Source: Weissella confusa (GTDB taxonomy: Bacteria > Bacillota > Bacilli > Lactobacillales > Lactobacillaceae). Taken from it: a stretch of DNA of 64,000 bases. How positions within the stretch are numbered: the stretch's first letter is position 1; each line of letters begins with the position of its first letter. Positions 49,677-59,702 of the stretch are shown here, one piece after another. The stretch lies in contig JAAOED010000010.1 in NCBI GenBank assembly GCA_016466735.1, positions 1 through 64,000 on the forward strand. The letters run 5' to 3'. A model generated the notes under the pieces. It was not told where the DNA came from. It saw only the letters and a list, made by a program, of their open reading frames with translations, and did no database searches. Made by a program: the position numbers and the translations under genes.

Positions 49677-49906
49677 TATTCGGCGTGATCCTTCTCAGCT
49701 TGCATCTTCAATTGGTCAGACAAGGCGTTGATTGCCAACAATGTTAGAAGTTGGTCATCTGACAACTTGGGTGCCAATTGCTTCATTTGGTCCAATTGTT
49801 GGTTAGCCAATTCAAAAACAGCCTTCATGTGCGCTTGTGATTCAGCAGCTGTAATTGTGATCTCTTTACCTAGAATTTCGCCTTTAAAACGTGTCTTTTC
49901 TGCCAT
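49676..49906 (-). CDS. zapA: Cell division protein ZapA
   Basis: A 76-residue FtsZ-associated protein. The N-terminal strand region FKGEILGKEITITAAESQAHMK and a C-terminal helix LLTLLAINALSDQLKM match ZapA. It bundles FtsZ filaments at midcell. First of the zapA-cvpA-mutS2 set, as in Bacillus. Confidence 0.88.
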   Translation of the reverse strand: MAEKTRFKGEILGKEITITAAESQAHMKAVFELANQQLDQMKQLAPKLSDDQLLTLLAINALSDQLKMQAEKDHAE

Positions 49907-49986
49907 GTTGTCTTTCCTCTTCTTGTTTATTCATAACTACCAGTATAGCAAAAAAGCGCTGATATTTCAGCGCTTTCCGGTCGATG

Positions 49987-50247
49987 CTATTGATTATCAA
50001 TTACCTGATAATCTTTTTCGAATTCATTTTCATTCACGATGCGCAATTCCTGACCATCACGCGTCAAAAAGTCACCGCATGCCCCCATTGCAACCGACCA
50101 AGGCGCATTGAGCATCAAGGTGTTTTCTTCACGTGCATCCCAGTGAAGAAGTCCTTGTTTGAATGCATCTTGCACCCAAACTGCTGGCGTCATGTCATCT
50201 GAAATTTGCCACACATCCACAATTTGTGTACCATGCTTCGCTTGCAT
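49987..50247 (-). CDS. Small acidic protein, unknown
   Basis: An 86-residue cytoplasmic protein. Aromatic and acidic residues are frequent (DMTPAVWVQDAFKQGLLHWD, NAPWSVAMGACGDFL). It resembles uncharacterised LAB proteins found near zapA, but I cannot name a family. A TAGG site precedes ATG 50247. Transcribed between engB and zapA. Confidence 0.65.
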   Translation of the reverse strand: MQAKHGTQIVDVWQISDDMTPAVWVQDAFKQGLLHWDAREENTLMLNAPWSVAMGACGDFLTRDGQELRIVNENEFEKDYQVIDNQ

Positions 50248-50381
50248 TATCGTTACCTACTTTCTACGGTAGCTAATCCCTCTTCATTAATTATTCTACA
50301 CGGTTTTGGGAGGGATTGTATAAATGACGCTTGGTTCGCCATAAAAAATACCCATGTCAAAAACTGACACGGGTATCATTT

Positions 50382-51011
50382 TTAGTCTTCGTAATCTTCA
50401 GGATCAAAGTCCGTACCATCTAGCATACGAGCTTCTAGCCAATCCCAAACATTGTCCTTACCATACTTCGTTTCTGATGAGAAAATCTCAAAGTCAGAAA
50501 CATCGGGGTTGAATTGCAACCCACGCTTGATGTCAGCTTCAGCCTTGTTCCACTTACCGCGTGAAATCTTGTCGGCCTTCGTCGCAACAACAAGCACTGG
50601 CAAACCGATGTCATCTGACGTCAACCAGTTGTACATTTCGATGTCTTCCTTAGAAGGCATGTGACGGGCATCAACTAGTTGCACGATTCCCTTCAAAGGC
50701 TCACGTGTACGCAAGTATTCACCGATCATCACAGCAAATTCTTCACGGGCCTTCTTTGACACCTTGGCATAACCGTAACCAGGGACGTCGACGAAGAAAA
50801 TTTGATCCTCTACTTTGTAGAAGTTCAACGTTTGCGTCTTACCTGGTTGTGATGACGTACGAGCAAATGACTTGCGGTTAATCAAAACGTTCGTCAATGA
50901 TGACTTACCAACGTTTGAACGACCAACAAAAGCCACCTCTGGCAACCCATCAGTTGGGTATTGGCTCGCACGAACGGCAGACATTACCATTTCGACATTG
51001 TGTACTTCCAT
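50382..51011 (-). CDS. engB: Ribosome biogenesis GTPase EngB/YsxC
   Basis: A 209-residue GTPase for 50S subunit assembly. G motifs are [13 protein letters not shown] (G1), [11 protein letters not shown] (G3) and VATKADKI (G4). ATG 51011 follows GGAGG. It follows clpX by 18 bases, the standard clpX-engB pairing. Confidence 0.96.
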   Translation of the reverse strand: MEVHNVEMVMSAVRASQYPTDGLPEVAFVGRSNVGKSSLTNVLINRKSFARTSSQPGKTQTLNFYKVEDQIFFVDVPGYGYAKVSKKAREEFAVMIGEYLRTREPLKGIVQLVDARHMPSKEDIEMYNWLTSDDIGLPVLVVATKADKISRGKWNKAEADIKRGLQFNPDVSDFEIFSSETKYGKDNVWDWLEARMLDGTDFDPEDYED

Positions 51012-51029
51012 GATAAATCCTCCGTTTAA

Positions 51030-52283
51030 TTATGCTTGTTCAGTGACCAATTCAGGTTGCTCGTGGTTCAACACGGCACCTTCCGTAATAATAACGCCAT
51101 TAACGTCATCACGTGAAGGCACGTCGAACATCACGTCACGCATCGTTTCTTCGATGATTGAACGCAAGCCACGGGCTCCCGTCTCACGCTCGATAGCCAA
51201 GTGGGCCATTGCCTTCAAAGCTTCAGGCGTGAACGTCAAAGCAACACCTTCTAGGGCCAACAAAGCTTGGTATTGCTTAACCAAAGCGTTCTTAGGCTCT
51301 GTCAAAATACGAACCAAGTCATCTTCAGTCAATTCTTCCAAAGCTGTCAAAATTGGCAAACGACCAATGAATTCTGGAATCAAACCAAAGCTCATCAAGT
51401 CTTCAGGCACAACTTGTTGCATGATTGACTTGTCTGACGTGTTGAATTGTTGCGTCTTTGAATCCGTTCCGAATCCAATAACCTTCGCACCAACACGCTC
51501 CTTAACCATTTGTTCAATACCTGCAAAGGCACCACCGACGATGAACAAAATGTTCGTCGTATCGATTTGGATGAACTCTTGGTTAGGGTGCTTACGTCCT
51601 CCTTGAGGTGGAACGTTAGCAATCGTACCTTCTAGCATCTTCAAAAGGGCTTGTTGCACACCTTCACCAGAAACGTCTCGGGTAATTGAAACGTTTTCGG
51701 CCTTCTTGGCAATCTTGTCAATTTCGTCGATGTAGATGATACCAGTTTCAGCACGCTCGACATCGTAGTCGGCGGCTTGGATCAACTTCAAAAGAATGTT
51801 TTCAACGTCTTCTCCGACATATCCAGCTTCAGTCAAAGTCGTGGCATCCGCAATTGCGAATGGCACGTTCAATAGCTTAGCCATTGATTGTGCGATGTAC
51901 GTCTTACCAGACCCAGTAGGTCCAATCATGGCGATGTTTGACTTTTGCAGTTCAACACCTTCAGCCCCAGTTTCGCCCGTCAACATCGCGTTAACGCGCT
52001 TGTAGTGGTTGTAGACGGCAACTGCAAGAGTACGCTTAGCTTCGTCTTGTCCGATAACATAAGAATTCAAGTTATCGACAATTTCACGTGGTGTTTTCAA
52101 AGTCAATGTGCGCTCCAATGCATCTTGTTGCAAATCTTCATTAATAATATCTTGTGCCAAAGCCACACATTCGTTACAAATGTATACGCCTGGCCCTGCG
52201 ATAAGCTTCTTCACTTCAGTAGAAGCCTTACCACAGAATGAACAGTAGGCAATGCCGTTTGAATTATCGGTTGTATTAAACAC
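51030..52283 (-). CDS. clpX: ClpX ATPase subunit of Clp protease
   Basis: A 417-residue AAA+ unfoldase feeding ClpP. The N-terminal zinc-binding domain has C-x2-C (CSFCGK) and C-x2-C (CNEC). The AAA+ domain shows [13 protein letters not shown] (Walker A), [11 protein letters not shown] (Walker B) and the RFIGRLP-type pore/sensor region. ATG 52283 follows AGGAGG. An extended -10 (TGGTACAAT, 52338-52346) marks a likely promoter. No CtsR or CIRCE box is visible. Confidence 0.97.
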   Translation of the reverse strand: MFNTTDNSNGIAYCSFCGKASTEVKKLIAGPGVYICNECVALAQDIINEDLQQDALERTLTLKTPREIVDNLNSYVIGQDEAKRTLAVAVYNHYKRVNAMLTGETGAEGVELQKSNIAMIGPTGSGKTYIAQSMAKLLNVPFAIADATTLTEAGYVGEDVENILLKLIQAADYDVERAETGIIYIDEIDKIAKKAENVSITRDVSGEGVQQALLKMLEGTIANVPPQGGRKHPNQEFIQIDTTNILFIVGGAFAGIEQMVKERVGAKVIGFGTDSKTQQFNTSDKSIMQQVVPEDLMSFGLIPEFIGRLPILTALEELTEDDLVRILTEPKNALVKQYQALLALEGVALTFTPEALKAMAHLAIERETGARGLRSIIEETMRDVMFDVPSRDDVNGVIITEGAVLNHEQPELVTEQA

Positions 52284-52399
52284 TGTTCAACCTCCTGTAA
52301 GTTTTTAAACGTTAGACTAAACGTAAGTTACCTACTATTGTACCAGAGATTTTGTGTTTTTTTATACGATATTCTTAGGACTTATATAGTGTAACACTG

Positions 52400-52438
52400 C
52401 AAAAAGAGGTTAGACTTGAAAAAGTCTAACCTCTTTTG
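52400..52438. terminator. Terminator of tig
   Basis: AAAAGAGGTTAGACTT and AAGTCTAACCTCTTTT form a perfect 16-bp stem just past the tig stop. Confidence 0.9.
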
Positions 52439-52455
52439 TTTAACGTTTAATTGAA

Positions 52456-53745
52456 TTAAGCTTCAACAGCGTTATCAACAATCATGTCAACAACTTGCTT
52501 GATAGCAATGTCGTGTGACAACATGTCGTCTGACAAAGCACCGCGAACAGCAGCCTCGTCCATACCGTATTGGTCAGCCAATGACTTTACTTCAGCAGCA
52601 ATATCGTCAGCTGATGGCTTGATGTTTTCTGCCTTAACAATAGCTTCCAATACCAAGTTCGTCTTTACACGACGCTCAGCACCTTCTTCGTATTGCTTGT
52701 GCAAATCATCTTCTGATGAACCAGTGATTTGGTAGTACAACTCTGGTGAGATACCTTGTTGTTGCATTGAAGCGAAGAATTGGTTCATTTGACGGTGAAC
52801 GTCTTCGTGAATCATTGACTCAGGAATTTGACCACCTTCAACAGATGCGTTGTCAACAACAGCTGCGATAGCTGCGTCTTCCTTGGCATCCTTAGCTGCG
52901 TCTTCCTTAGAAGTCGTCAAGCGAGCCTTAACCTTATCCTTCAATTCTGCCAAAGTTTCAACTTCTTCGTCGATGTCCTTTGCGAACTCGTCGTCCAAAG
53001 CTGGAACTTCCTTAGCCTTAACTTCGTGCACAGTAACAACGAACAAAGCGTCCTTACCTGCCAAGTCAGCAGCTTGGTATTCTTCTGGGAACGTTACGTT
53101 AACGTTAACAACGTCTTCGGCCTTGGCACCAACCAATTGGTCTTCGAAGCCAGGGATGAATGAGCCTGAACCCAATTCAAGTGAGTAGTTCTCACCCTTT
53201 CCACCGTCGAACTCAACACCGTCAACTGAACCAACGAAGTCGATAACAACCGTGTCACCGTTCTTTGCAGGAGCGTCAACCAAAACCAATTCTGCTTGAC
53301 CTTCTTGCAAACGAGTGATTTCAGCGTCCAATTCTTCATCAGAAACAGTAACGTCTGATGCAGGAACCTTAACACCCTTGTACTCGCCCAATTCGATTTC
53401 TGGTGCCAATTCAACTTCAGCAGTCAAAACCCAAGCTTCACCCTTGTTCATTGACTCTGCGTCGATCTTTGGTTGACCAACAGTCGTAACACCTGCTTCA
53501 GCAACTGCATCAGCAAATACATCTGGCAATACAACGTTCAAAGCGTCTTGGTACAATGACTCTTCACCGTACATTTGGAAAAAGACTTGCTTAGGCATCT
53601 TACCCTTACGGAAACCAGGAACCGTAATTTGCTTCTTAACGTCGTTAAATGCGGCGTCGATACCCTTTTCGTATACGTCAACAGGAACTTCGAACTTGAT
53701 CGTTCCCTTGTTGCCTTCACCCTTAGTGAAAACTGCGTTTGCCAT
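52456..53745 (-). CDS. tig: Trigger factor
   Basis: A 429-residue ribosome-bound chaperone with peptidyl-prolyl isomerase. The ribosome-binding signature GFRKGKMPKQVF lies at about residues 43-54. The FKBP-type domain spans about 160-245 (GDTVVIDFVGSVDGVEFDGG) and the chaperone domain follows. Start ATG 53745 chosen because GGAGG lies seven bases upstream. Confidence 0.97.
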   Translation of the reverse strand: MANAVFTKGEGNKGTIKFEVPVDVYEKGIDAAFNDVKKQITVPGFRKGKMPKQVFFQMYGEESLYQDALNVVLPDVFADAVAEAGVTTVGQPKIDAESMNKGEAWVLTAEVELAPEIELGEYKGVKVPASDVTVSDEELDAEITRLQEGQAELVLVDAPAKNGDTVVIDFVGSVDGVEFDGGKGENYSLELGSGSFIPGFEDQLVGAKAEDVVNVNVTFPEEYQAADLAGKDALFVVTVHEVKAKEVPALDDEFAKDIDEEVETLAELKDKVKARLTTSKEDAAKDAKEDAAIAAVVDNASVEGGQIPESMIHEDVHRQMNQFFASMQQQGISPELYYQITGSSEDDLHKQYEEGAERRVKTNLVLEAIVKAENIKPSADDIAAEVKSLADQYGMDEAAVRGALSDDMLSHDIAIKQVVDMIVDNAVEA

Positions 53746-53809
53746 GTTTATTCCTCCAATAGTCACCGGTTAAAGACCGACGACATATATTATCTTTACA
53801 TACTTTATA

Positions 53810-53838
53810 AGTTTACCGGAAAAACAGGTATTTGGCAA
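53810..53838 (-). promoter_or_regulatory. tig promoter
   Basis: TTGCCA (53833-53838) and TAAACT (53810-53815) with a 17-base spacer. Confidence 0.65.
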
Positions 53839-53881
53839 TAAATGTAGGCCAAAACACGACATTTTTCCGACAAAAACGAAC

Positions 53882-54319
53882 TTAGAAAAGTTGACCCTCA
53901 AACTTTGACTCTGGGTAGTTCTTAAAGTCATAAGTTGCCAAATCTTCTGCCTTGTTAACGAAGGCCGTCAATGATTCCGTCAACATCAAGTTAGTCTTGT
54001 AGTCCGTCTCTTCGACCATGATAACTGGCTTCTTCAATGCCCATGCCATACCAGCTTCAAAGGCCGTTCCTGAATCAGCGTCATCATCACGGAAATCAGC
54101 AACAACCACCAATGCGTCAGCGTCCAACACTTGTGTGACATCACGACGGAATACTTCTGCAGCCCATGCTGGCGTGTATTCTGGGTTATCTGTCTTTTGG
54201 TGGTGACGTGGTGAGTAGAAATCCGTCACCGTTGGGTTAGCCTCTAGGGCTGCCTCGATACGTGCGACACGGTCAATTTGCTCATCACTAAAGAATGGTG
54301 CTGCCAAATAAATTTGCAT
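53882..54319 (-). CDS. ndt: Nucleoside 2-deoxyribosyltransferase
   Basis: A 145-residue enzyme that swaps the base of deoxynucleosides for salvage. Marks are IYLAAPFFSDEQ at the start, FYSPRHHQ and DSGTAFEAGMAWAL, which holds the nucleophilic Glu. Close to the type I/II enzymes of lactobacilli (about 150-165 residues). ATG 54319 follows AGGAG. Confidence 0.9.
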   Translation of the reverse strand: MQIYLAAPFFSDEQIDRVARIEAALEANPTVTDFYSPRHHQKTDNPEYTPAWAAEVFRRDVTQVLDADALVVVADFRDDDADSGTAFEAGMAWALKKPVIMVEETDYKTNLMLTESLTAFVNKAEDLATYDFKNYPESKFEGQLF

Positions 54320-54453
54320 TGTTTAAAGCTCCTCTTCATTGAAAAAAGTGTATAAGCTACTCTATCACATTTGCGTTGGTCGTGAGCAACAAAATTTGCA
54401 GAAAAATGGCTCTTGAATTCATATGAATACCAAGAGCCTTGTCATACCAGTCA

Positions 54454-54990
54454 TTAAGCTGGATACGTTTTCTTATGCGCTTTAAGCTTCTTTATTGCCC
54501 ACTCATAATGTGCAACTGTGGCTGAAATACAATAGCTGCCAAGTGTCGTTGTACCCGTCCATGAGAAATATTGTTGGGTAAACAATGCTTCATCGGAAAA
54601 CTCTGCTATAAGTGCCATTACTTTATCATGACTAGCATGTAGCATGACCTTCGCATCTGCTAACGTGGTCGCTTGGTCCTTTTCCCAGAAACCAACGTTC
54701 ATCTCACCGTACGTTTTCCAATTATAGGGCGCTGGTAAGAATGGTTGCTGATCACCATTTAGATTGGCATTCACCCACCGCAGTAGTAGCTGGTGCCATT
54801 CATAAAGATGAACCAACACATCTCGGATATTCTTATCGCGTCCCCAATGCGCTTCCTTACCCATCTCTGCACCAAATGCAAAGGTGGCTGCTTGTTCTTC
54901 ATCCGACATGGCATCAATTAACTGCCACATCTTCTCAAATTGCTGTTCTGATGCAGTTAACAACTCCGCTTTTGTCTTTGGTCTCGCCAT
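54454..54990 (-). CDS. ClbS/DfsB family four-helix bundle protein
   Basis: A 178-residue protein of the ClbS/DfsB (DUF1706) group in the DinB-like superfamily. Marks are the start PKTKAELL, RDVLVHLYEWHQLLLRW (helix 2, conserved His), a PAPYNWKTYGEMN segment and the C-terminal YEWAIKKLKA. ClbS detoxifies colibactin in its producers; most relatives are of unknown function. Start ATG 54990 behind AGGGG. Monocistronic. Confidence 0.82.
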   Translation of the reverse strand: MARPKTKAELLTASEQQFEKMWQLIDAMSDEEQAATFAFGAEMGKEAHWGRDKNIRDVLVHLYEWHQLLLRWVNANLNGDQQPFLPAPYNWKTYGEMNVGFWEKDQATTLADAKVMLHASHDKVMALIAEFSDEALFTQQYFSWTGTTTLGSYCISATVAHYEWAIKKLKAHKKTYPA

Positions 54991-55131
54991 GGTCATTTCC
55001 CCTAGTACCTAGTATTTACCGTCAGAATACCATTCACGAGACGAAAGTCCCAACAATATGCCTAAGTAAAGCAGACCGAGAATGTCGGAGCTTTTTGGCC
55101 TCCGACGTGACCAAAGAAGCGCCTGATAAAC

Positions 55132-55176
55132 AAAAAGAGAGTTATGACATACGAATATGTCATAACTCTCTTTTTT
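55132..55176. terminator. Terminator of tuf
   Basis: Perfect 20-bp stem, AAAAAGAGAGTTATGACATA and its complement around CGAA, with T-runs both ways; 45 bases beyond the tuf stop. Confidence 0.92.
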
Positions 55177-55220
55177 GAGCAGCCTAAGCTACATTGGAAA
55201 ATTTTACGTTAACCGTAAAA

Positions 55221-56408
55221 TTAGTCCTTGATTTCTGAAACAGTTCCGGCACCGACAGTACGTCCACCTTCACGAACCGTAAACTTCAATCCCTTTTCGA
55301 TGGCAACTGGTGCGATCAATTCGATATCGAATGTTACGTTGTCACCAGGCATAACCATTTCAACGCCTTCTGGCAATTGAACTACACCCGTAACGTCAGT
55401 CGTGTGGAAGTAGAATTGTGGACGGTAGTTAGTGAAGAATGGCGTGTGACGGCCTCCTTCTTCCTTAGTCAAAACATAAACTTCGGCCAAGAACTTAGTG
55501 TGCGTTTGGATTGAACCAGGCTTAGCCAAAACTTGACCACGCTCGATTTCCTTACGATCAACACCACGCAACAATGCACCGATGTTATCACCAGCTTGAC
55601 CTTGTTGCATTGACTTACGGAACATTTCGATTCCAGTAACAACAGTCTTGCGAACTTCTTCCTTCAAACCAACGATTTCAACTTCGTCGTTCAAGTTAAC
55701 AGTTCCACGGTCGATACGACCTGAAGCAACAGTACCACGACCAGTGATCGTAAATACGTCTTCGACTGGCATCAAGAATGGCTTGTCAGTGTCACGCTCT
55801 GGAGTAGGAATGTATGAGTCAACGATGTCCATCAACTCTTCGATAACCTTAACTTGTTCTGCGTCACCTTCCAAAGCCTTCAAAGCTGATCCACGGACAA
55901 CTGGAATATCGTCCCCAGGGAAATCGTACTCTGACAACAATTCACGAACTTCCATTTCAACCAAGTCAATCAACTCTTCGTCGTCAACCAAGTCAACCTT
56001 GTTCAAGAATACAACCAAGTAGTCAACACCAACTTGGCGAGCCAACAAGATGTGCTCACGAGTTTGTGGCATAGGACCGTCAGTTGAAGCAACAACCAAG
56101 ATAGCACCGTCCATTTGGGCAGCACCAGTGATCATGTTCTTAACGTAGTCCGCGTGACCAGGGGCGTCGATGTGGGCGTAGTGACGAGCTTCCGTCTCGT
56201 ACTCGATGTGAGCAGTGTTGATCGTGATACCACGCTCACGCTCTTCAGGAGCAGCGTCGATAGCAGCAAAGTCTTGTTGCTCAGCCAATCCCTTGTCAGC
56301 CAATACCTTTGAGATAGCGGCAGTCAAAGTAGTCTTACCGTGGTCGACGTGACCGATAGTTCCAATGTTAACGTGAGGCTTAGTGCGCTCGAAATTTTCC
56401 TTAGCCAA
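55221..56408 (-). CDS. tuf: Elongation factor Tu
   Basis: A 395-residue GTPase that brings aminoacyl-tRNA to the ribosome. Motifs are [11 protein letters not shown] (G1), [12 protein letters not shown] (G3), [10 protein letters not shown] (G4), and the C-terminal barrel [13 protein letters not shown]. The start codon is TTG (56408), eight bases after AGGAGG; no in-frame ATG fits the conserved N-terminus. Two tandem promoters and an 8-bp leader hairpin lie upstream. Confidence 0.98.
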   Translation of the reverse strand: MAKENFERTKPHVNIGTIGHVDHGKTTLTAAISKVLADKGLAEQQDFAAIDAAPEERERGITINTAHIEYETEARHYAHIDAPGHADYVKNMITGAAQMDGAILVVASTDGPMPQTREHILLARQVGVDYLVVFLNKVDLVDDEELIDLVEMEVRELLSEYDFPGDDIPVVRGSALKALEGDAEQVKVIEELMDIVDSYIPTPERDTDKPFLMPVEDVFTITGRGTVASGRIDRGTVNLNDEVEIVGLKEEVRKTVVTGIEMFRKSMQQGQAGDNIGALLRGVDRKEIERGQVLAKPGSIQTHTKFLAEVYVLTKEEGGRHTPFFTNYRPQFYFHTTDVTGVVQLPEGVEMVMPGDNVTFDIELIAPVAIEKGLKFTVREGGRTVGAGTVSEIKD

Positions 56409-56432
56409 AAGCTTGTCCTCCTAATATTCGCA

Positions 56433-56454
56433 TGTTAGCCCTTAAATGGGCTAA
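56433..56454 (-). promoter_or_regulatory. tuf leader hairpin
   Basis: GTTAGCCC and GGGCTAAC pair perfectly, nine bases upstream of the ribosome-binding region. A stabilising or regulatory 5' element is likely. Confidence 0.55.
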
Positions 56455-56473
56455 CCCTTATTGCTTAAATAGT

Positions 56474-56479
56474 ATTATA
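56474..56479 (-). promoter_or_regulatory. Second tuf -10 element
   Basis: A consensus TATAAT, but with no good -35 at standard spacing; possible proximal promoter P2. Confidence 0.4.
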
Positions 56480-56550
56480 CTACATTCCTTACAGAACTAA
56501 AACAACTTGGTGCGAAAATCTTTGTAATTTCTCTATATGAGACTGGAATT

Positions 56551-56579
56551 ATTATATATAACTTGGCGATTTTTGTAAA
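56551..56579 (-). promoter_or_regulatory. tuf promoter P1
   Basis: TTTACA (56574-56579) and TATAAT (56551-56556) with a 17-base spacer in very AT-rich sequence. Confidence 0.8.
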
Positions 56580-56622
56580 TATTTTTTACCTAAATTCGAC
56601 TATCAATTTCAAAATAGTTTTT

Positions 56623-57540
56623 TTAAGGCAATAAACTCATCATTTCTTGCCCTAATTTTGCCCGCCAAGATTGTTGTTCAACCGGCTCCACTGGGGCATT
56701 TTCACCCATCGCCTCCGCCATTAAACCAGCTGCCCAAGCGCGCGGGTTCTCAACAACGCGATCAATTGCTGGATAAGCAATCATCAACATCAAACGCGCT
56801 TGTTCAACTAACGCATGTACCGTGGCTGAGCCAATTTCGTGTTCATACCCCGATAATGTCGACACAATCGTTTGAAAAAGAGCCATTTCATCTAGTGACT
56901 GCAACTCATTCGGCACAAGTGTCATCGTCGTTTCATCTAACCACGTCATCTCAACCGACTCGGTCACCTTCAAACGACGCAACTTATCTAGAACTGTTAC
57001 GCGAGCAATCGCTGGTAAGAACGGGTCAACTAATGCAAATCGTGCGCCAACCAGGTACTCACGTAGCGGTAACTTGTCAGCGGCAATTAGGCGTTCCTTT
57101 TGATTAATGGCATCCCCGTCACTAAGGTGATAGAACTGACGTGCAATCGTGTTCAACGTCGCCTTTTGTTCTGTTCTAAACGTTTCTTCAGCAGTTTCGA
57201 TATCTGATACTAATGCATTCGCAACATCTGGTGCCACCCACGTCACAAATTCACGTGCTGCGATAAATTGTTGATTCTTTAATGCCACCGTGACATATAG
57301 TTCAGCCAATTCGGCACTTTCTAAATATGAATCAATGAATTCATCCGCAAACAATTGCGCTGTCTTGAATTGACCATCCGCTAATAGCACACGCGTAATC
57401 AATTGATTAAGTTCTGGCGTTTGTTGCAAATCATATGCTTCGTCAAATGCATCCAGTGCTGGACCGAATGCATGGTTTTCATACGCTTCTGTTCCCTTTG
57501 CTAGTAGCAGCTCGTAACGTTGCGTTTGTTCTTCGTTCAT
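56623..57540 (-). CDS. TPR repeat protein
   Basis: A 305-residue cytoplasmic protein. The first about 120 residues look like tetratricopeptide repeats (YEKLL-type helices, GPALDAFDEAYDL, GQFKTAQLFADEFIDSY); the remainder is helical. LAB genomes carry a similar protein after rnj. Function unknown, probably a scaffold. ATG 57540 follows AGGAAGG. A terminator separates it from rnj. Confidence 0.7.
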   Translation of the reverse strand: MNEEQTQRYELLLAKGTEAYENHAFGPALDAFDEAYDLQQTPELNQLITRVLLADGQFKTAQLFADEFIDSYLESAELAELYVTVALKNQQFIAAREFVTWVAPDVANALVSDIETAEETFRTEQKATLNTIARQFYHLSDGDAINQKERLIAADKLPLREYLVGARFALVDPFLPAIARVTVLDKLRRLKVTESVEMTWLDETTMTLVPNELQSLDEMALFQTIVSTLSGYEHEIGSATVHALVEQARLMLMIAYPAIDRVVENPRAWAAGLMAEAMGENAPVEPVEQQSWRAKLGQEMMSLLP

Positions 57541-57551
57541 GAGGCATCCTT

Positions 57552-57597
57552 CCTAACAAACAAGCGTCGACCCGTTAGAATCGACGCTTGTGTTTTA
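57552..57597. terminator. Terminator of rnj
   Basis: ACAAGCGTCGA and TCGACGCTTGT pair (57560-57591). T-rich sequence follows on both strands. Confidence 0.7.
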
Positions 57598-59541
57598 TTC
57601 AGCTGATGGTGCTGAGTCTGAACCTTGCGTTGCCTTTGGCTTGCGACGACGTGGACGACGCTTCTTTTTCTTAGCGACCTCCGCCCCGTTTTCAGCTGGC
57701 TTAGCAGGTTGATTATTATTATTCTTAGCAGGCGCTGGCTTGTTAGCTTTTGCGTTCTGCTTCTTCTTTGGCTTGTTATTTTGCTTTTGTGACTTGTTTG
57801 CTTCAGGAGCTTCGGCCTTCTTGGCGTTCGTCTTGCTTGCTGAGCGCTTGCGACGACGACCATTTTGGTTAGCTTCCATGATAACTGGCAAAATCACTGG
57901 CTTACGACGTGTTTGCTCGTACAAGAACTTACCCAATGCATCGCGAACAGAGTTCTTAAGGTTACCCCAGTCGAATTCCTTGGCGTTCTTGATGCCTTCA
58001 GCAACGGTCGTTTCAACCAAGTCACCAGCCTCGCGAATCAAATCACGTGATGTCTTCACATAAACGAATCCACGTGAATCAATCTTTGGCTTTGAGATAA
58101 TCTTCTTTTTCTTACGATCAATCGTCACAACGGCGATGAATACACCGTCTTCTGACAAGATGCGACGGTCGTTCAACACGATAGAACCGATATCACCGAC
58201 ACCAGAACCGTCGATCATCGTTGAGCCAACTTGGATTGAACCACCCAAGTACATCTCTTCACCATCCCAGCGAAGGTTATCACCCTTGGCAAGCAAGAAG
58301 ACGTGGTTATCATCGTAACCAACTTGTTCAGCAGCCTTGTAAGCTGCGTTCAAGACGCGGTACTCACCTTGTACAGGGATAACATTCTTAGGCTTCAACA
58401 AGTTCAACAAGAGTTGGAAATCTTCCTTAGATGCGTGACCTGAAGACTTCTTATCCGTTGAAATTTGCTTAACCGTTGCACCGGCACGGAACAACATGTC
58501 ACGCGTACGTGCCACGTAACCTTCCATAGCCGTTGAAGGAGTCGTCGTAATGAAGACCAAGTCACCTTCTTGGATTTGGATGTTGCGATCATCACCTTGT
58601 GCCATACGTTGCAAGTGACGAATTGGCTCACCCATCTTACCCGTTTCAAGGATAACGGTCTCGTTAGGCTCCAACTTGCTCAAGTTCTTCAAAGAAACAA
58701 ATAGTTCATTTTCAGGCATTGGCAAGTGCAACTTCTTCAAACGCAAAGCTGTACGAACAACCTTTTCCAAGTCGTTTCCAGAAATTACAATCTTACGACC
58801 AACCTTAAAGGCTGCATCGATAACTTGTTGGATACGTTGAATGTTTGATGCAACTGCAGCAACGATGATACGCCCCTCAGTGTGACCGCGGAACGTATCC
58901 AAAACGTAGCTACCCAATTCAGATTCGTGGGCTGCCAAACCGTAGCTAGCTGTACCTGCTGCATCAGCAAGCAAAGCGATAACACCCTTGGCACCAATTT
59001 GTGCCAAACGCGCCAAATCAGTACGGTAATATGGCAATGCCGTTGTATCAATCTTAAAATCACCAGTGTAGACGACTTGTCCTTCTGGCGTCTCAATAAC
59101 AATTCCAAGTGATTCTGGAATCGTGTGTGTCGTCTCAAAGAATGAAACGGTCACATCCCCAAATGATACTTCTGAGTTACCACGAACCACGTGGTAATCA
59201 TCAAACCCCTTTGCTTCAGGCTCTGCTTCCACAGCCAACTTAGCCAATTCAATCGTTAGTTCTGATCCGAAGACTGGCACCTTAACCTCGCTCAACAAGT
59301 AAGGCAATGCACCAATTGCATCCGCGTGTCCGTGTGTCAAAAAGACACCGGCAATCTTATCTGCGTTCTCTACCAAGTAGGCAAAGTCAGGAATGACAAC
59401 GTCAACTCCTAGCAAATCGCTTTCTGGGTACTTCAACCCTGCATCCAAAATAAAAATGTCTTCACCGACGGTAACTGCGTACATGTTCTTTCCATTTTCA
59501 CGTACACCACCGAACGGCATAATACTTAATGTCGTAGCCAT
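57595..59541 (-). CDS. rnj: Ribonuclease J with long basic C-terminal tail
   Basis: A 648-residue RNase J, combining endonuclease and 5'-3' exonuclease activity for mRNA decay and rRNA maturation. The metal site is HGHADAIGALPYL, then YTGDFKID; beta-CASP motifs are SGHASKEDFQLLLNLLKPK and PVQGEYR. The conserved core ends near residue 560; the last about 90 residues are Lys/Asn/Ala/Arg-rich (KKKKRRPRRRKP). Typical RNase J1 has about 555 residues. Start ATG 59541 behind AGGA. Confidence 0.94.
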   Translation of the reverse strand: MATTLSIMPFGGVRENGKNMYAVTVGEDIFILDAGLKYPESDLLGVDVVIPDFAYLVENADKIAGVFLTHGHADAIGALPYLLSEVKVPVFGSELTIELAKLAVEAEPEAKGFDDYHVVRGNSEVSFGDVTVSFFETTHTIPESLGIVIETPEGQVVYTGDFKIDTTALPYYRTDLARLAQIGAKGVIALLADAAGTASYGLAAHESELGSYVLDTFRGHTEGRIIVAAVASNIQRIQQVIDAAFKVGRKIVISGNDLEKVVRTALRLKKLHLPMPENELFVSLKNLSKLEPNETVILETGKMGEPIRHLQRMAQGDDRNIQIQEGDLVFITTTPSTAMEGYVARTRDMLFRAGATVKQISTDKKSSGHASKEDFQLLLNLLKPKNVIPVQGEYRVLNAAYKAAEQVGYDDNHVFLLAKGDNLRWDGEEMYLGGSIQVGSTMIDGSGVGDIGSIVLNDRRILSEDGVFIAVVTIDRKKKKIISKPKIDSRGFVYVKTSRDLIREAGDLVETTVAEGIKNAKEFDWGNLKNSVRDALGKFLYEQTRRKPVILPVIMEANQNGRRRKRSASKTNAKKAEAPEANKSQKQNNKPKKKQNAKANKPAPAKNNNNQPAKPAENGAEVAKKKKRRPRRRKPKATQGSDSAPSAE

Positions 59542-59671
59542 AATGTTCCTATTCTCGTTATATTTCACGGGTCAGCACAACCCAAACGTTTGTATGATTT
59601 ATTACAAGTTTACCACACAATGCCTGCCCTACCAACAACGAGAAAATATATTTTGGATTATATGCATGCAA

Positions 59672-59694
59672 CAAAAAAAGGCGATTATTCGCCC
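59672..59694 (-). terminator. Terminator of the 74-residue membrane protein gene
   Basis: GGCGA/TCGCC with an ATTA-type loop (59680-59693), followed by TTTTTTTGTTG on the minus strand. Confidence 0.65.
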
Positions 59695-59702
59695 GTTGAT
59701 AA

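Noticed and set aside
55084..55107. GTCGGAG/CTCCGAC hairpin as a terminator or small RNA
   Set aside because: No T-run and no promoter were evident; it may just be leader structure of the gene at 54454.
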